The translations under genes and the position numbers were made by a program. From Bradyrhizobium daqingense (GTDB taxonomy: Bacteria > Pseudomonadota > Alphaproteobacteria > Rhizobiales > Xanthobacteraceae), in assembly GCF_021044685.1 (NCBI RefSeq), contig NZ_CP088014.1, forward strand, positions 1,550,001-1,614,000: DNA of 64,000 bases, given 5' to 3'. This document shows, one piece after another, positions 17,579 to 26,068 of this stretch. Every line of letters starts with the position of its first letter. Position 1 is the first letter of the stretch. A model generated the notes under the pieces. It was given only the letters and a program-made list of their open reading frames with translations, searched no databases and was not told the DNA's origin.

Positions 17579-17718
17579 AGGCAGGAGCGCAGGCCGGCCC
17601 CCTTGTCCGAGGGTTCTCGATGCGAGACGGGCCGTGCCTTGACGTTGAAGGCGAGCGTGCGGATCGGACCGGTCAACTCGTTGTTGCCGGTCTTCCGGAA
17701 GATGCTGATGGTCGCCAC
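17575..17718 (-). pseudogene. DUF736 protein, N-terminal fragment
   Basis: From GTG 17718 the frame reads VATISIFRKTGNNELTGPIR then TLAFNVKARPV, the start of DUF736 proteins (MATIGTFKKTGNNEFTGEI.TL). Only about 30 matching residues remain of the usual 100; the rest is lost at the junction with the HU gene. Confidence 0.65.
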
Positions 17719-17730
17719 GGTGTCCTCCAT

Positions 17731-19048
17731 GATCTCTGTTTCCGAGCTCGCACCATCGGCGCTAAAGCCGCGGTTAGCGCAGGCTCGATGATGAAGGCTT
17801 GGTGCCAGTCTGGATGCCTGGAGCGGCCCCACCGTCCTACCGATATCAGCCGCGCGTCAAGCGGTGTTTGGCTGGTCCGCCTGCGGCCATTCCGGTGAGT
17901 CGGACGAAGGCCGTGATGCTGACGGCAATGGCCCCGACGACCGAGAAAATCGTCTGCGAGGCGGGTGAAGGTATCGCTATCTGGGCGATTCCACGAGGCC
18001 CACCGCGATGCCGCCGTGCAGCGCTTAGTGGCGTCCGGGTCAGGGGATGATTGGAGCGATCTCGTCATCCTGTATAGCTATCAGCTCATCGGGCCCAAGC
18101 CGAGCCTTTGCAACTGTTCCTCTTCGATCGGGCAGTTTAGGGTTGCAGCCTTGGCGCCGCAGTCTTTCATGGTCAACTTCCCGGCTGCCAACGGATCGGT
18201 GGCCGCAACCGCGCAAGTTACGTGCCTGAATTCCTCTTCGTCGTCGTCGCTGCCTTCCTTGAAGATGGCGACCGTCGGATTGAGAGAGACTAGTCGCCGT
18301 CAGTCACGATAGGCGCTGCACAGGTGTGTCTGGTTCAAGCTCTTTTGTTCGAGACTGGACACCGAAGCGCAAGCCTCACCTCCTCGCGGTCCGGAGCGCG
18401 TGTTTGCGCCTGTTTTCAAGCAAGCGTTGCCCATCTTTGATGGCACGTCGCTTGCTGGAACACGGTGACCGATCCGCCCGACCGTGGCGGTCTCTCCGTC
18501 GTCGGCCCAGGGATTTAGATGAGACTTGCTCGACTGATCAGAATAAGTGCAATTGCCGCGACAACGTGGAGTTGGGGGCGGCCCGAACTTTGCCGGGCGC
18601 AACGCCGGAGTCGTTGCCGTCATCCAAATTGGCTGACGCTCAAGACGATCGGATCGACCTACCATTCGGCTCAATTAGTCCCGAGCAGGCCCGAACCAGT
18701 GTGGCTGGCTGGAGCTGTCATGCGGCATGCGGAGGATCCTGCAGGGGCAATCTCGGCATCGCCCAAGAGGCAAACGAGGTTTGGCGCCCTGCGAAAGTGG
18801 CGGCTGCGGAGAAAGGAGCGAAGGGAGGTCGCGCGAAAGCTTCGTGGCTCGGAGCGAATTCGCCGAGACCACCTCCGCTTCCAACACGTCTGTGGGGAGC
18901 GCATCATTCTCTCGACGAATGCTCGCGCCCGTCGGCGCCGCCGCGCGCACAATGTTCGCACCGACAGCGACATCCTTACGTCGTCGCCGAACGAACAGAA
19001 CTGCCATCGCACCTTTGCCTTAACGCAAAATCCTAAGGAGCACGAAAG
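17731..19048. other. Long region without a confident gene
   Basis: The stretch 17898-18000 is the diverged partner of 10971-11075. The remainder to 19048 has open frames rich in Arg/Ser typical of shadows and no recognised domain. It includes the presumed promoter and leader of the radical SAM operon. AAGGAG lies about ten bases before ATG 19049. I saw no convincing NifA or sigma-54 site. Confidence 0.35.
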
Positions 19049-20524
19049 ATGAGTACGCCGACCTATTCCGAGGCCCTGGAATTCGCGATCGACCGCTCGT
19101 ACGACATCAACATTGACATGTTAAGGTCGCGCAATTTGCACCTCGACACGTTTAACGATTACCTGGTCGGCACATATCCCCCCCTTAAGGCCATGGGGGA
19201 GATCAATCCAGACATATTGTTGGATCGCATTGCGCCGTCGATTGACCTCTATTTCCACATCCCCTTCTGTCATCAGAACTGCACCTTTTGCCACTTCGGC
19301 AAGGAGATCAATCCTCCTCCCCGACGAGTCGAACGCTACTTGGCGGCCCTGGATAAGGAGATGAGTTGGTCAGACGCGGCGCTGGCCGGCAGCGCAATTG
19401 AGACAGCCTTCATTGGAGGCGGCACTCCCTCATTCTTGACGAACAATCAGCTCAAAGCATTGTTCGGTATGATTGGGAAGCGCTTTGACTTGTCCAATTC
19501 GGAGGTGAGTTTCGAGTTACATCCGTCTCTTGCCAAGCAGGCAGACGCTGCCGATCGCATATCTACTCTCCTTAAAGGCGGCGTAAACCGCTTCGTGCTG
19601 GGTGTTCAGACTCTAGATCGAGATATTTTGCGGATACTCAACCGCGGGCATGGTGTGGACGAGGTGATGCAAACCGTAAAGTTGCTGAAGGGGATGGGTG
19701 TCGAGAACCTGTCGCTCGACCTGATGTACGGATTGCCGCAGCAGACGCTCCGGAGCTGGTACGGCTCTCTGATCGGCCTCCTCGATATGGAAGTTGAAAA
19801 GTTCAATATATTTCCATTGATGTTCAAATCGACCGACCCCATAGCTCGTCACTTGGCGCGCGGACGATATCAATTCGCCGGGGCGAAGGAGCGCGTCATG
19901 ATGCATTTTATGGCCGAGCATATGCTCACGAGTCTCGGCTACCGCCATGGACCGATTTTCTATTGGACTAAGATGTCGCAACCGCACTCCTTTCAACAAG
20001 CCCGAAAATACGATTCCTGGAACGATAATAATCTGGTCCCGTTTGGGGTCAGCGGATTTGGTTTCATGAGCGAGTGTCAGTTCTACAACGAAGTGGATTT
20101 GGATCGCTACTTGTCCAGGGTCGAAGCGGGCGAGAAACCGGTGTGGAAAGGCGTCGTCCTATCGCAGGATGATCTCATGCGCAGGACGTTAATGTTCGCC
20201 CTGCGAAGCAGCGGCGTGTTGCTCTCCCGCTTCGAACGGGAATTTGGCGTATCCCTTGAAGTATACTTTGCTCGCGAGCTAAGGGCCTTGAAGGAGGCAG
20301 GACTCATCTGCATTTCGAAGGATGGCGTCCTTTCGTTAACTGATGCCGGCACTATCAATTCGGGTGCAGTGTCACTGCTGTTCTTCTCGAATAATGTGCT
20401 TGAGCAGGTCGCATACAATGACGGTCGGATAGCAGACAAACGAACGGATCTTATCGAAAAACATGATTACTCGCCGGCGGCGAGATACGGCTCAAGTGTT
20501 CAGATGAAAGAGGTCTTTCAATGA
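19049..20524 (+). CDS. HemN-like radical SAM enzyme
   Basis: The 491-residue protein has DLYFHIPFCHQNCTFCHFGK, giving a CX3CX2C cluster motif (Cys74, Cys78, Cys81) for the 4Fe-4S centre that cleaves S-adenosylmethionine, and FIGGGTPSFL for SAM binding. Later segments NRFVLGVQTLDRDILRILNR, LSLDLMYGLPQQT and the C-terminal winged region (LRALKEAGLICISKDGVLSL) match the HemN/HemW fold. The fourth cysteine of coproporphyrinogen oxidase HemN (CX2CXC) is replaced by His-Phe, so porphyrinogen oxidation is doubtful. HemN relatives also include heme chaperones and class C methyltransferases. Its stop overlaps the next gene (ATGA), so the two are co-translated. Good start: AAGGAG then ATG 19049. Confidence 0.8.
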   Translation: MSTPTYSEALEFAIDRSYDINIDMLRSRNLHLDTFNDYLVGTYPPLKAMGEINPDILLDRIAPSIDLYFHIPFCHQNCTFCHFGKEINPPPRRVERYLAALDKEMSWSDAALAGSAIETAFIGGGTPSFLTNNQLKALFGMIGKRFDLSNSEVSFELHPSLAKQADAADRISTLLKGGVNRFVLGVQTLDRDILRILNRGHGVDEVMQTVKLLKGMGVENLSLDLMYGLPQQTLRSWYGSLIGLLDMEVEKFNIFPLMFKSTDPIARHLARGRYQFAGAKERVMMHFMAEHMLTSLGYRHGPIFYWTKMSQPHSFQQARKYDSWNDNNLVPFGVSGFGFMSECQFYNEVDLDRYLSRVEAGEKPVWKGVVLSQDDLMRRTLMFALRSSGVLLSRFEREFGVSLEVYFARELRALKEAGLICISKDGVLSLTDAGTINSGAVSLLFFSNNVLEQVAYNDGRIADKRTDLIEKHDYSPAARYGSSVQMKEVFQ

Positions 20525-21732
20525 CATCGGTGGTGCGCCCGACTGCGGTCGATAGTGGTTCGCCAGTCGCCCCTGAACGGTCGCCCAACCGTTCGGAGGA
20601 CATTTTTTCTCATCTAACTGATAGCATTGATCGAAGTGAACGAAAGCGTCCGCTTGGACCAGTGAGCAACTTTACCGTCGAACAACTGCCGCATTGTGTT
20701 GCGGAGATCCAACGTAGTGAACGACCAAATGGAGCGATAAAGGCGTTCGGGCGTAGCGTCAACGCAATGATTGGTGAGGCAGACTACAGCGGGCTGCTGT
20801 TGAGGCTGCCGCAGTGCGATTTCGAAATAGCCAAAACAGACATCCAGTATCTCGTCAATTGCACTTATCAGATGTCGGCCTTTGCCGGCCTCGATCCTTC
20901 TGACGCCGAATTGACCGTGGGAGCGGAATTAAGCCGCCTGGCGAGCTTGACGTGCCAGCGTCAGCCTAGCGTTGGTGTCCTCTCCTACGAAGACATGATC
21001 CTTACGAATCCGGTACAGAGCGACCCCCGCCTGTATTGCCTTGGCGCAGTTGGCGTCGAGGAGCGTGATTTTTGCGCCGGCCATCAACTGATCGAGAGCG
21101 AATTGCAGTCAGCAATGGATGCGCTGCTCGACTTGCGAGACTTAGGTGGCGCGGATGCTTCTCGATGTCTTACGCAATGCGTGGCGCGGCTTGAGTCCGC
21201 ACAAGATGTTTTGACGCGTTTCGAGGACCATATGTCGCCAGAACTGTTCAGCCAGTTTCGCGCGTTCTACGGAAAAAATCCTTATAGGAATACGCTTGGT
21301 CCAAGCGGCCGTTTCTCGGCTCGCGTTGTCGCGGTCTCGGTTTTGCTGGTCGGCGAAGAGCTATTTCGTCAAAAACCTCAATTTTATTGGGATCTATATC
21401 GGCTGTCCGAATACTATCCGCAGACGAGCATTGGCAAGGTGTTCTGTTGGCTGTCGCCAGACAACAGGGATGCATGGCTCAAGCCAGCCTGGCTCGAAGG
21501 GAAAGCGGACTTTCCAAGGTCTGCAACCATTTCGCCCGTGGTCGAGCGCGGCGGCCGTGAAATCGAGAGACTACACGAGGCCTGTGTTTGCGCGCTGGAC
21601 CGATTTACCCGGATGCATCGTCGTGCGGCCCTGAAGCACACGGTTGAGCCAGGTCGACCACTTGTCGGAGTTGAGGCGTCGGAGAGTATTGAGGTCGTGC
21701 TTTGCCAGCGGCTATTGACACTGCCTCCGTAG
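20521..21732 (+). CDS. PrnB-like heme-dependent oxygenase family protein
   Basis: Of 403 residues, it resembles monodechloroaminopyrrolnitrin synthase PrnB, a member of the indoleamine/tryptophan dioxygenase superfamily. DHMSPELFSQFRAFYGKNPY followed by TLGPSGRF matches the PrnB 'ISPxVFYDELRPFYEP...LGPGA' segment. LESELQ-like helices with SAMDALLDLRDLG match its middle. LDRFTRMHRRAALKH aligns His366 with PrnB's axial heme ligand in 'LLRFRAPHLKLAE'. The first 80 residues are extra or divergent. By family, a heme enzyme acting on an indole-type substrate is expected. The actual substrate is unknown. Coupled by a 4-bp overlap to the radical SAM gene. Confidence 0.65.
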   Translation: MTSVVRPTAVDSGSPVAPERSPNRSEDIFSHLTDSIDRSERKRPLGPVSNFTVEQLPHCVAEIQRSERPNGAIKAFGRSVNAMIGEADYSGLLLRLPQCDFEIAKTDIQYLVNCTYQMSAFAGLDPSDAELTVGAELSRLASLTCQRQPSVGVLSYEDMILTNPVQSDPRLYCLGAVGVEERDFCAGHQLIESELQSAMDALLDLRDLGGADASRCLTQCVARLESAQDVLTRFEDHMSPELFSQFRAFYGKNPYRNTLGPSGRFSARVVAVSVLLVGEELFRQKPQFYWDLYRLSEYYPQTSIGKVFCWLSPDNRDAWLKPAWLEGKADFPRSATISPVVERGGREIERLHEACVCALDRFTRMHRRAALKHTVEPGRPLVGVEASESIEVVLCQRLLTLPP

Positions 21733-21814
21733 GCCGAGGATTAGTATCTGCTCGGAAGAACCCGGGATCGTGTCGGAGCACCGGCGTCCGATGCCAAAGG
21801 ATAAAGTATCATAG

Positions 21815-22318
21815 ATGTCTAAGGACGAAGTGATCTTTCGTCGGTTCGCGCCAGCGGACACCGATAATGTCTGGCATCTGCATACAACCGCGTCGCAGGA
21901 TGTTGGTGTATGTAGTCCGGAAGGGACATGGGGCGATGATCTACGGAATATCGGGGAGGTCTACATCAAGTCAGGCGGCGACTTCATGGTTGCGCATATC
22001 GGTTCCGATTTCGCTGCCATGGGTGGCTTGAAACCGCTTGACAATGACGTCGTAGAATTGAAGCGCATGCGGGTCCATCCCTCCTTTCAACGACGGGGGC
22101 TTGGAAGACGGATTCTTCGTGAGTTGGAATCGCGAGCCGTTGCGCTGGAATTCAAGCAGATCGTGCTCGACACGACAACGATCCAGGTAGGGGCTCAAAG
22201 ACTCTATGAGAGCACTGGCTATGTTCGCCGCAGAGAAGGGATACTGGACGGATATGCGGTGATCTTTTACGAGAAGCGGCTCACCGGTCGGGACGAGTTC
22301 TCTATGCCAGGTAAGTAA
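21815..22318 (+). CDS. GNAT-family N-acetyltransferase
   Basis: Of 167 residues, VVELKRMRVHPSFQRRGLGR then RILRELESRAV is the acetyl-CoA-binding motif A (V.P..Q.RG.G) and LDTTTIQVGAQRLYESTGYV is motif B with the conserved Tyr. It transfers an acetyl group from acetyl-CoA to an amine; the substrate is unknown. It lies 82 bases after the PrnB-like gene on the same strand, with no visible terminator between, so it may be the third gene of that operon and could modify the product or protect the host from it. Confidence 0.8.
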   Translation: MSKDEVIFRRFAPADTDNVWHLHTTASQDVGVCSPEGTWGDDLRNIGEVYIKSGGDFMVAHIGSDFAAMGGLKPLDNDVVELKRMRVHPSFQRRGLGRRILRELESRAVALEFKQIVLDTTTIQVGAQRLYESTGYVRRREGILDGYAVIFYEKRLTGRDEFSMPGK

Positions 22319-22731
22319 GGCTGGCAGGCGCGCCGGCCCCCAGTGCTATCGACGGCTTCCTAGCGCAATACTATCATTCGGCCCTTTAATTTGCAGTTCA
22401 ATGTCAAGCAATCCTTCTGGATTCGCCTGCGGCACGACGGTAGCGCTCGCGCCGTTGGCCGGGGTTGTGGAGATGGTGCGAGCGCAGCTGATACATGATC
22501 GTCGGCCAAGCATTGCACGCGCCCTGGACCTGCGGATGCCATCGCTGAGATCATGGTCCTTTCCGAGGTCGCGCAGCACCTCATGATGAGGTCCGGGGCG
22601 GACGCCTCAACGTCTGCAGCGGAGTACGGTCGAGCCGCCACCAGCCGAATGAATGAACGAGGTCGTCACAAGCACCGTCCCAGCGGGACATCGCTAGTTC
22701 GGCGGACCGTACCAGGAGCTGACAAACCGGG
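22319..22731. other. No confident gene
   Basis: A minus-strand frame with VVPQANPEGLLDIELQIKGP is open but I cannot assign it. The region separates the radical SAM operon from IS110 debris. Confidence 0.3.
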
Positions 22732-23230
22732 TCAGGCTTCCTTCGCCTGACCCCAGTCGAACGATGTGCCATTGACCCAGATGCAGTGAAGAACTATGGC
22801 GATCTTCCGCGCAATGGCGACCTTTGCCTTCCTCATGCCGATCCGCTTTGCGAGCTTCATGCCCCAGGCGTTGAGGGAGGACCATTTCTTCGTTCGATAA
22901 AGCAGGACGGCCGCGGCTTCAAACAAGTAGGTTCGGGGAAGCCGGCCACCCCATCGAGAGATCTTGCCAATGGTTGCGCCGGGCTGACTGCGCCGCGGTG
23001 TAAGGTCCAGATAAGCGCCGACGGCTGATGCCGATCGAAGGTGGGATGGGTCATCAATCGTATGTCGGATCTTTAAGGCCGTCACCACGCCGACACCAGG
23101 AACCGTCATCAGGCGGCGTGCGGTCTCGTCCAGTTTTGCCAGTCCGCGGACTTCGTCGTCGATCTTGTGGATCAACAGCAGCGGGGATATCACGCCGAGC
23201 AGTGGATGATCGCCACTCAAGATCTCGCGA
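22732..23230 (-). pseudogene. IS110-family transposase, C-terminal fragment
   Basis: Matches from [20 protein letters not shown] through [20 protein letters not shown] (the PGVG helix-hairpin-helix), [40 protein letters not shown] and [20 protein letters not shown]. This is the C-terminal Tnp20 half with the catalytic serine region. The N-terminal RuvC-like DEDD half is absent and sequence upstream of about 23230 does not continue it. Confidence 0.75.
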
Positions 23231-23614
23231 CCTGATACGCCAGCATCATCTGTAACCTGGAAAGGCACCGGATCGTCACCCTGCTGCCGGATCCAAGCCC
23301 GGCTCGCCCTCATCCCACGATCGCGATCGCGGCGGGGGATATGGCGAAGCTGCGGCAAAGGCCCTGCCGCACGCGGTTCAGGTCGCAGATCGTTGATGGA
23401 GAACGCCAGTCGAGCCTTCCTCGATGCCGTCCACAAATCGATGCGCCAGATCCGCAGCGCAATCGGGGTCACCGTCTCCGAACACCATAGGCAATTACCG
23501 CGGCAAAAAGAGAGCCTCGGATTTGTGAGGCTTGCCCTGATATTATTCAGGAATTGCGATTCTTACGGTAGCTGACTTCCCGCCTACGACTGCAGCCTCG
23601 AGGTCGTCACGATT
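23231..23614. other. No confident gene
   Basis: Upstream remnant of the IS110 fragment and the unassigned 5' side of the sigma factor gene. Nothing recognisable. Confidence 0.3.
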
Positions 23615-24091
23615 GTGCGAGCCTCAACAAAAACACGCATGCTGCCGGGAGGAGTTGGCTGGAACGACATCCTCCACGAGGCGATCGCACGCGTTCTCGA
23701 CGGCTCGCGCCCCTGGCCGCCAGACGTACCCATTCTTGCGTTTCTGTCGGGTGTCATGCGCAGTATCTGCAACGACCATTGGCGGCGTGCGCGGCTCGAG
23801 CAAAGGCTGCTTGTGAGCCGAGATGATCCGGACCAGAGAAGCTGGCCCGGTGACGAGGCCGATGAGGAGCCCGATCCGGAGCGGATCCTGGCCGCCGCCC
23901 AGAAGTTGGCCAACGTCTATCGGCTGTTCGAAGCCGATCCCCGGGCGCTGAAGATCATTGCGGGCATGGCCGATGGCCTGACGGCCAGAGAAATCTGCAA
24001 GGTCCATGATATGTCCGAGCTCGACTACGACACGACGCGACGGCGGATGCGGCGCACCCTGCTGCGCCATCAACAAAACTGGAGTAAGTGA
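23615..24091 (+). CDS. ECF-like sigma factor, N-terminus possibly lost
   Basis: The 158-residue frame has WNDILHEAIARVLDGSRPWP then DVPILAFLSGVMRSICNDHW (region 2-like, as in rhizobial sigma-70 family proteins), a linker, and ALKIIAGMADGLTAREICKV then LDYDTTRRRMRRTLLRHQQN (region 4 helix-turn-helix). Related proteins are 15-25 residues longer at the N-terminus; here the GTG 23615 start has no clear ribosome site, so the 5' end may be truncated. The stop overlaps the GTG of the next, broken gene. Confidence 0.6.
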   Translation: MRASTKTRMLPGGVGWNDILHEAIARVLDGSRPWPPDVPILAFLSGVMRSICNDHWRRARLEQRLLVSRDDPDQRSWPGDEADEEPDPERILAAAQKLANVYRLFEADPRALKIIAGMADGLTAREICKVHDMSELDYDTTRRRMRRTLLRHQQNWSK

Positions 24092-24393
24092 CACGCTAGC
24101 ACCCCAGTCTCGATCTGGCCCGCCTGCTCGGAGCGCTGAGCGAGGAAATCCTCGCCGCGAGCGATGAGGAGGTACGGCAGACCTCCGCTCTGCAAGGATG
24201 GACAATTACCAACACCGCCCTCGACGTCGGAGAGGTGATCAAGGCCGCGCGCGGGGACGAGAGTGGGGGCCTTGCTCGAAATTGTGATCTGAACGAAGAT
24301 CCGAGCAAACCCGGTGCAAGGCTGCGGCCGACGCGTCGGGGCCGCAGCTCAAATCGCACAATCAGCCGCATTGAGCGAGCCGCAGGCTTCTAG
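24088..24393 (+). pseudogene. Partner gene of the sigma factor, nonsense at codon 4
   Basis: GTG 24088 overlaps the sigma stop (GTGA). The fourth codon is TAG (24097-24099), after which the frame is open: LDLARLLGALSEEILAASDE then EVRQTSALQGWTITNTALDV, to TAG 24391. Similar small proteins follow such sigma genes in rhizobia, where the start and this frame are continuous. A single base change (for example AAG to TAG) would explain the loss. Function unknown. Confidence 0.5.
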
Positions 24394-24415
24394 CCGTTAG
24401 TGTTTGCGGCAGCGC

Positions 24416-25345
24416 TTACGCGCCGCCAAACCTCCAGACCGGGATGCCGAGCTTCTTCGCCTTGTCGGCCAGATTGTCCTGGATACCGGTACCGGGGAAG
24501 TGAATCACGCCGATGGGTAGCGTCTCCAGCATCGCATCGTTGCGCTTGAACGGCGCGGCCTTGGCATGCTTCGTCCAGTCGGGCTTGAAGGCGATCTGCG
24601 GAACCTTGCGATTGCCGGCCCACTTGGCGGCGATCAACTCGGCGCCCTTGGGGGATCCGCCGTGCAGCAACACCATGTCCGCATGCTTGGCGTGCACCTG
24701 GTCCAGCTTGGCCCAGATCAACCGGTGATCGTTGAAGTCGAGACCACCGGTCAGCGCGACTTTCGGTCCGGGCGGCATGAGCACCTGATTGTCGGCGCGC
24801 TTCTTCGCGACCAGGAAGTCGCGGCTGTCGATCATCGCGGAGGTCAGATTGCGGTGGTTGACCCTCGACCCGTTGCGCGGCCGCCAGACGGAATGGGTGT
24901 GGCGTTCGAACTCGTCGGCGGCCTGGTCGCGCATCAGCTCGAAGGCGTTGCGTCGCTCGATCAGTGTTTGACCTTCCGCCGTCAGGCGCTCCAATTCGAC
25001 GGATTTCACCTCGCTGCCGTCCTGTTCGCGCTGGGAGCGCTGCTGGGCCAGTTCATTGCCGTCGAGCTCTCGTTCGATCCTGTCGCTGGCGCGGTGGAAG
25101 ACGTTCACCGTCGACCAGAGCAGGTCCTCGAGGTCGGGCTCAAGACGGGTATCGGACAGCTCCACCACGAGGGCATCGAAGATGTCGACGATGCTGCCGG
25201 CGAGGACTCGCGCTTCAGGGAGCCGCCGGGGATCGGGCTCATCGTGGAAGGGACGGTAGCCAAAGAGCTGGAGTTCCTGGAGCACTTGGTCGGTTGGGGA
25301 TGAGCTTTGGTGCGGCTCGAGATCGTCGTCGTGGTCGGTGGTCAT
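24416..25345 (-). CDS. DUF2493 (YspA/SLOG-like) protein
   Basis: A 309-residue protein starting MTTDHDDDLEPHQSSSPTDQ at ATG 25345. The N-terminal two thirds are helical and charged (ERELDGNELAQQRSQREQDG). The C-terminal domain KVALTGGLDFNDHRLIWAKL, ADMVLLHGGSPKGAELIAAK, VPQIAFKPDWTKHAKAAPFK and IGVIHFPGTGIQDNLADKAK is DUF2493, a Rossmann-like nucleotide-sensing fold ('TGGRDFxD', 'LHGGAxGAD', 'FPGGxGTxxxV'). It is typical of conjugative islands next to DUF736 and Toprim genes. Exact role unknown. Confidence 0.8.
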   Translation of the reverse strand: MTTDHDDDLEPHQSSSPTDQVLQELQLFGYRPFHDEPDPRRLPEARVLAGSIVDIFDALVVELSDTRLEPDLEDLLWSTVNVFHRASDRIERELDGNELAQQRSQREQDGSEVKSVELERLTAEGQTLIERRNAFELMRDQAADEFERHTHSVWRPRNGSRVNHRNLTSAMIDSRDFLVAKKRADNQVLMPPGPKVALTGGLDFNDHRLIWAKLDQVHAKHADMVLLHGGSPKGAELIAAKWAGNRKVPQIAFKPDWTKHAKAAPFKRNDAMLETLPIGVIHFPGTGIQDNLADKAKKLGIPVWRFGGA

Positions 25346-25438
25346 TGCGGCTTTCCCTGGTCGGATCGACCGCGCCCATCGCGGCCTCACATGAGAGTTG
25401 TTTGGTCAAGGCAAGAATGAGCGGTGGTGAACTCGAGA

Positions 25439-25519
25439 TTATTGTGGAGTACAAATCGGACGCTTGGTGCCGGTGTAGGAGCCATCTTCGCCGTGATTGA
25501 ACGTACCGATCTGAGCCAT
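25439..25519 (-). pseudogene. DUF736 gene, only the first 18 codons
   Basis: MAQIGTFNHGEDGSYTGT is the exact start expected of DUF736 proteins, with a GAGAAACGAAA leader. After that the sequence diverges and stops at 25439. The missing 80 or so codons were probably deleted. It was the next gene upstream of DUF2493 on the minus strand. Confidence 0.65.
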
Positions 25520-26068
25520 TTTCGTTTCTCCTGACTGTTCCTCGAAGCCACCCGATGCGGTCTCGATGGCGGTCGAGAGGCGATGGACGGCCGGCTTGCA
25601 CCCGGAGGGCCGCAGCACAGCGGAGGACGGCGATAGCCGAGCTTCTTGTCTCGCGAGGAAGGCGTGGCACACGCCGGGGAAGAAGGTCGGCGAAGCCGTT
25701 GCTGGCATAGGCCGGACAGCGCCAGACCAGCCAAGAGAGAGGCCGCACGGTGGCTTCGTCGGCAAGTCTGCCGAGAACGACGCTGGCATTGGGCGCACCT
25801 CGATATCGTCGGCGCTGCCCCTTACCGGCCTGCTTCCCGCTCTCGAACCCAAGGTCTGAGCCGATCTGCTGATCCGCGCCAATGCACGTATCAACCTCAC
25901 ATCCGGTCGCCGCGCATGCGGCCGCACCAAAATCCCGCCTACGGCGGCAAAGGCTCAAGAGGACGAGACCATTCTTCGTGACGGCGTGCGAGCCAAGCCG
26001 CGATCCGGTCGTCCACCCTGGTTCCGGGCGAGCTGATTAGGCCCGGACCGAACTGGGAAGCGATGTTG
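25520..26068. other. Intergenic, no confident gene
   Basis: GC-rich stretch upstream of the DUF736 remnant. A short motif (CTTGCACCC... GCGGAGG) recurs loosely near 27069. No gene recognised. Confidence 0.35.

Noticed and set aside
18326..19036. Long plus-strand open frame upstream of the radical SAM gene
   Set aside because: Composition is Arg/Ser/Pro-rich like antisense or non-coding frames, no domain is recognisable and other frames are also open.
18900..19048. Sigma-54/NifA or nod-box promoter before the radical SAM operon
   Set aside because: No GG-N10-GC promoter or TGT-N10-ACA site could be placed convincingly, and no nod-box was seen.
19049..20524. Plain naming as coproporphyrinogen III oxidase HemN
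   Set aside because: The fourth cluster-region cysteine is missing and the gene is coupled to a PrnB-like gene rather than heme genes.
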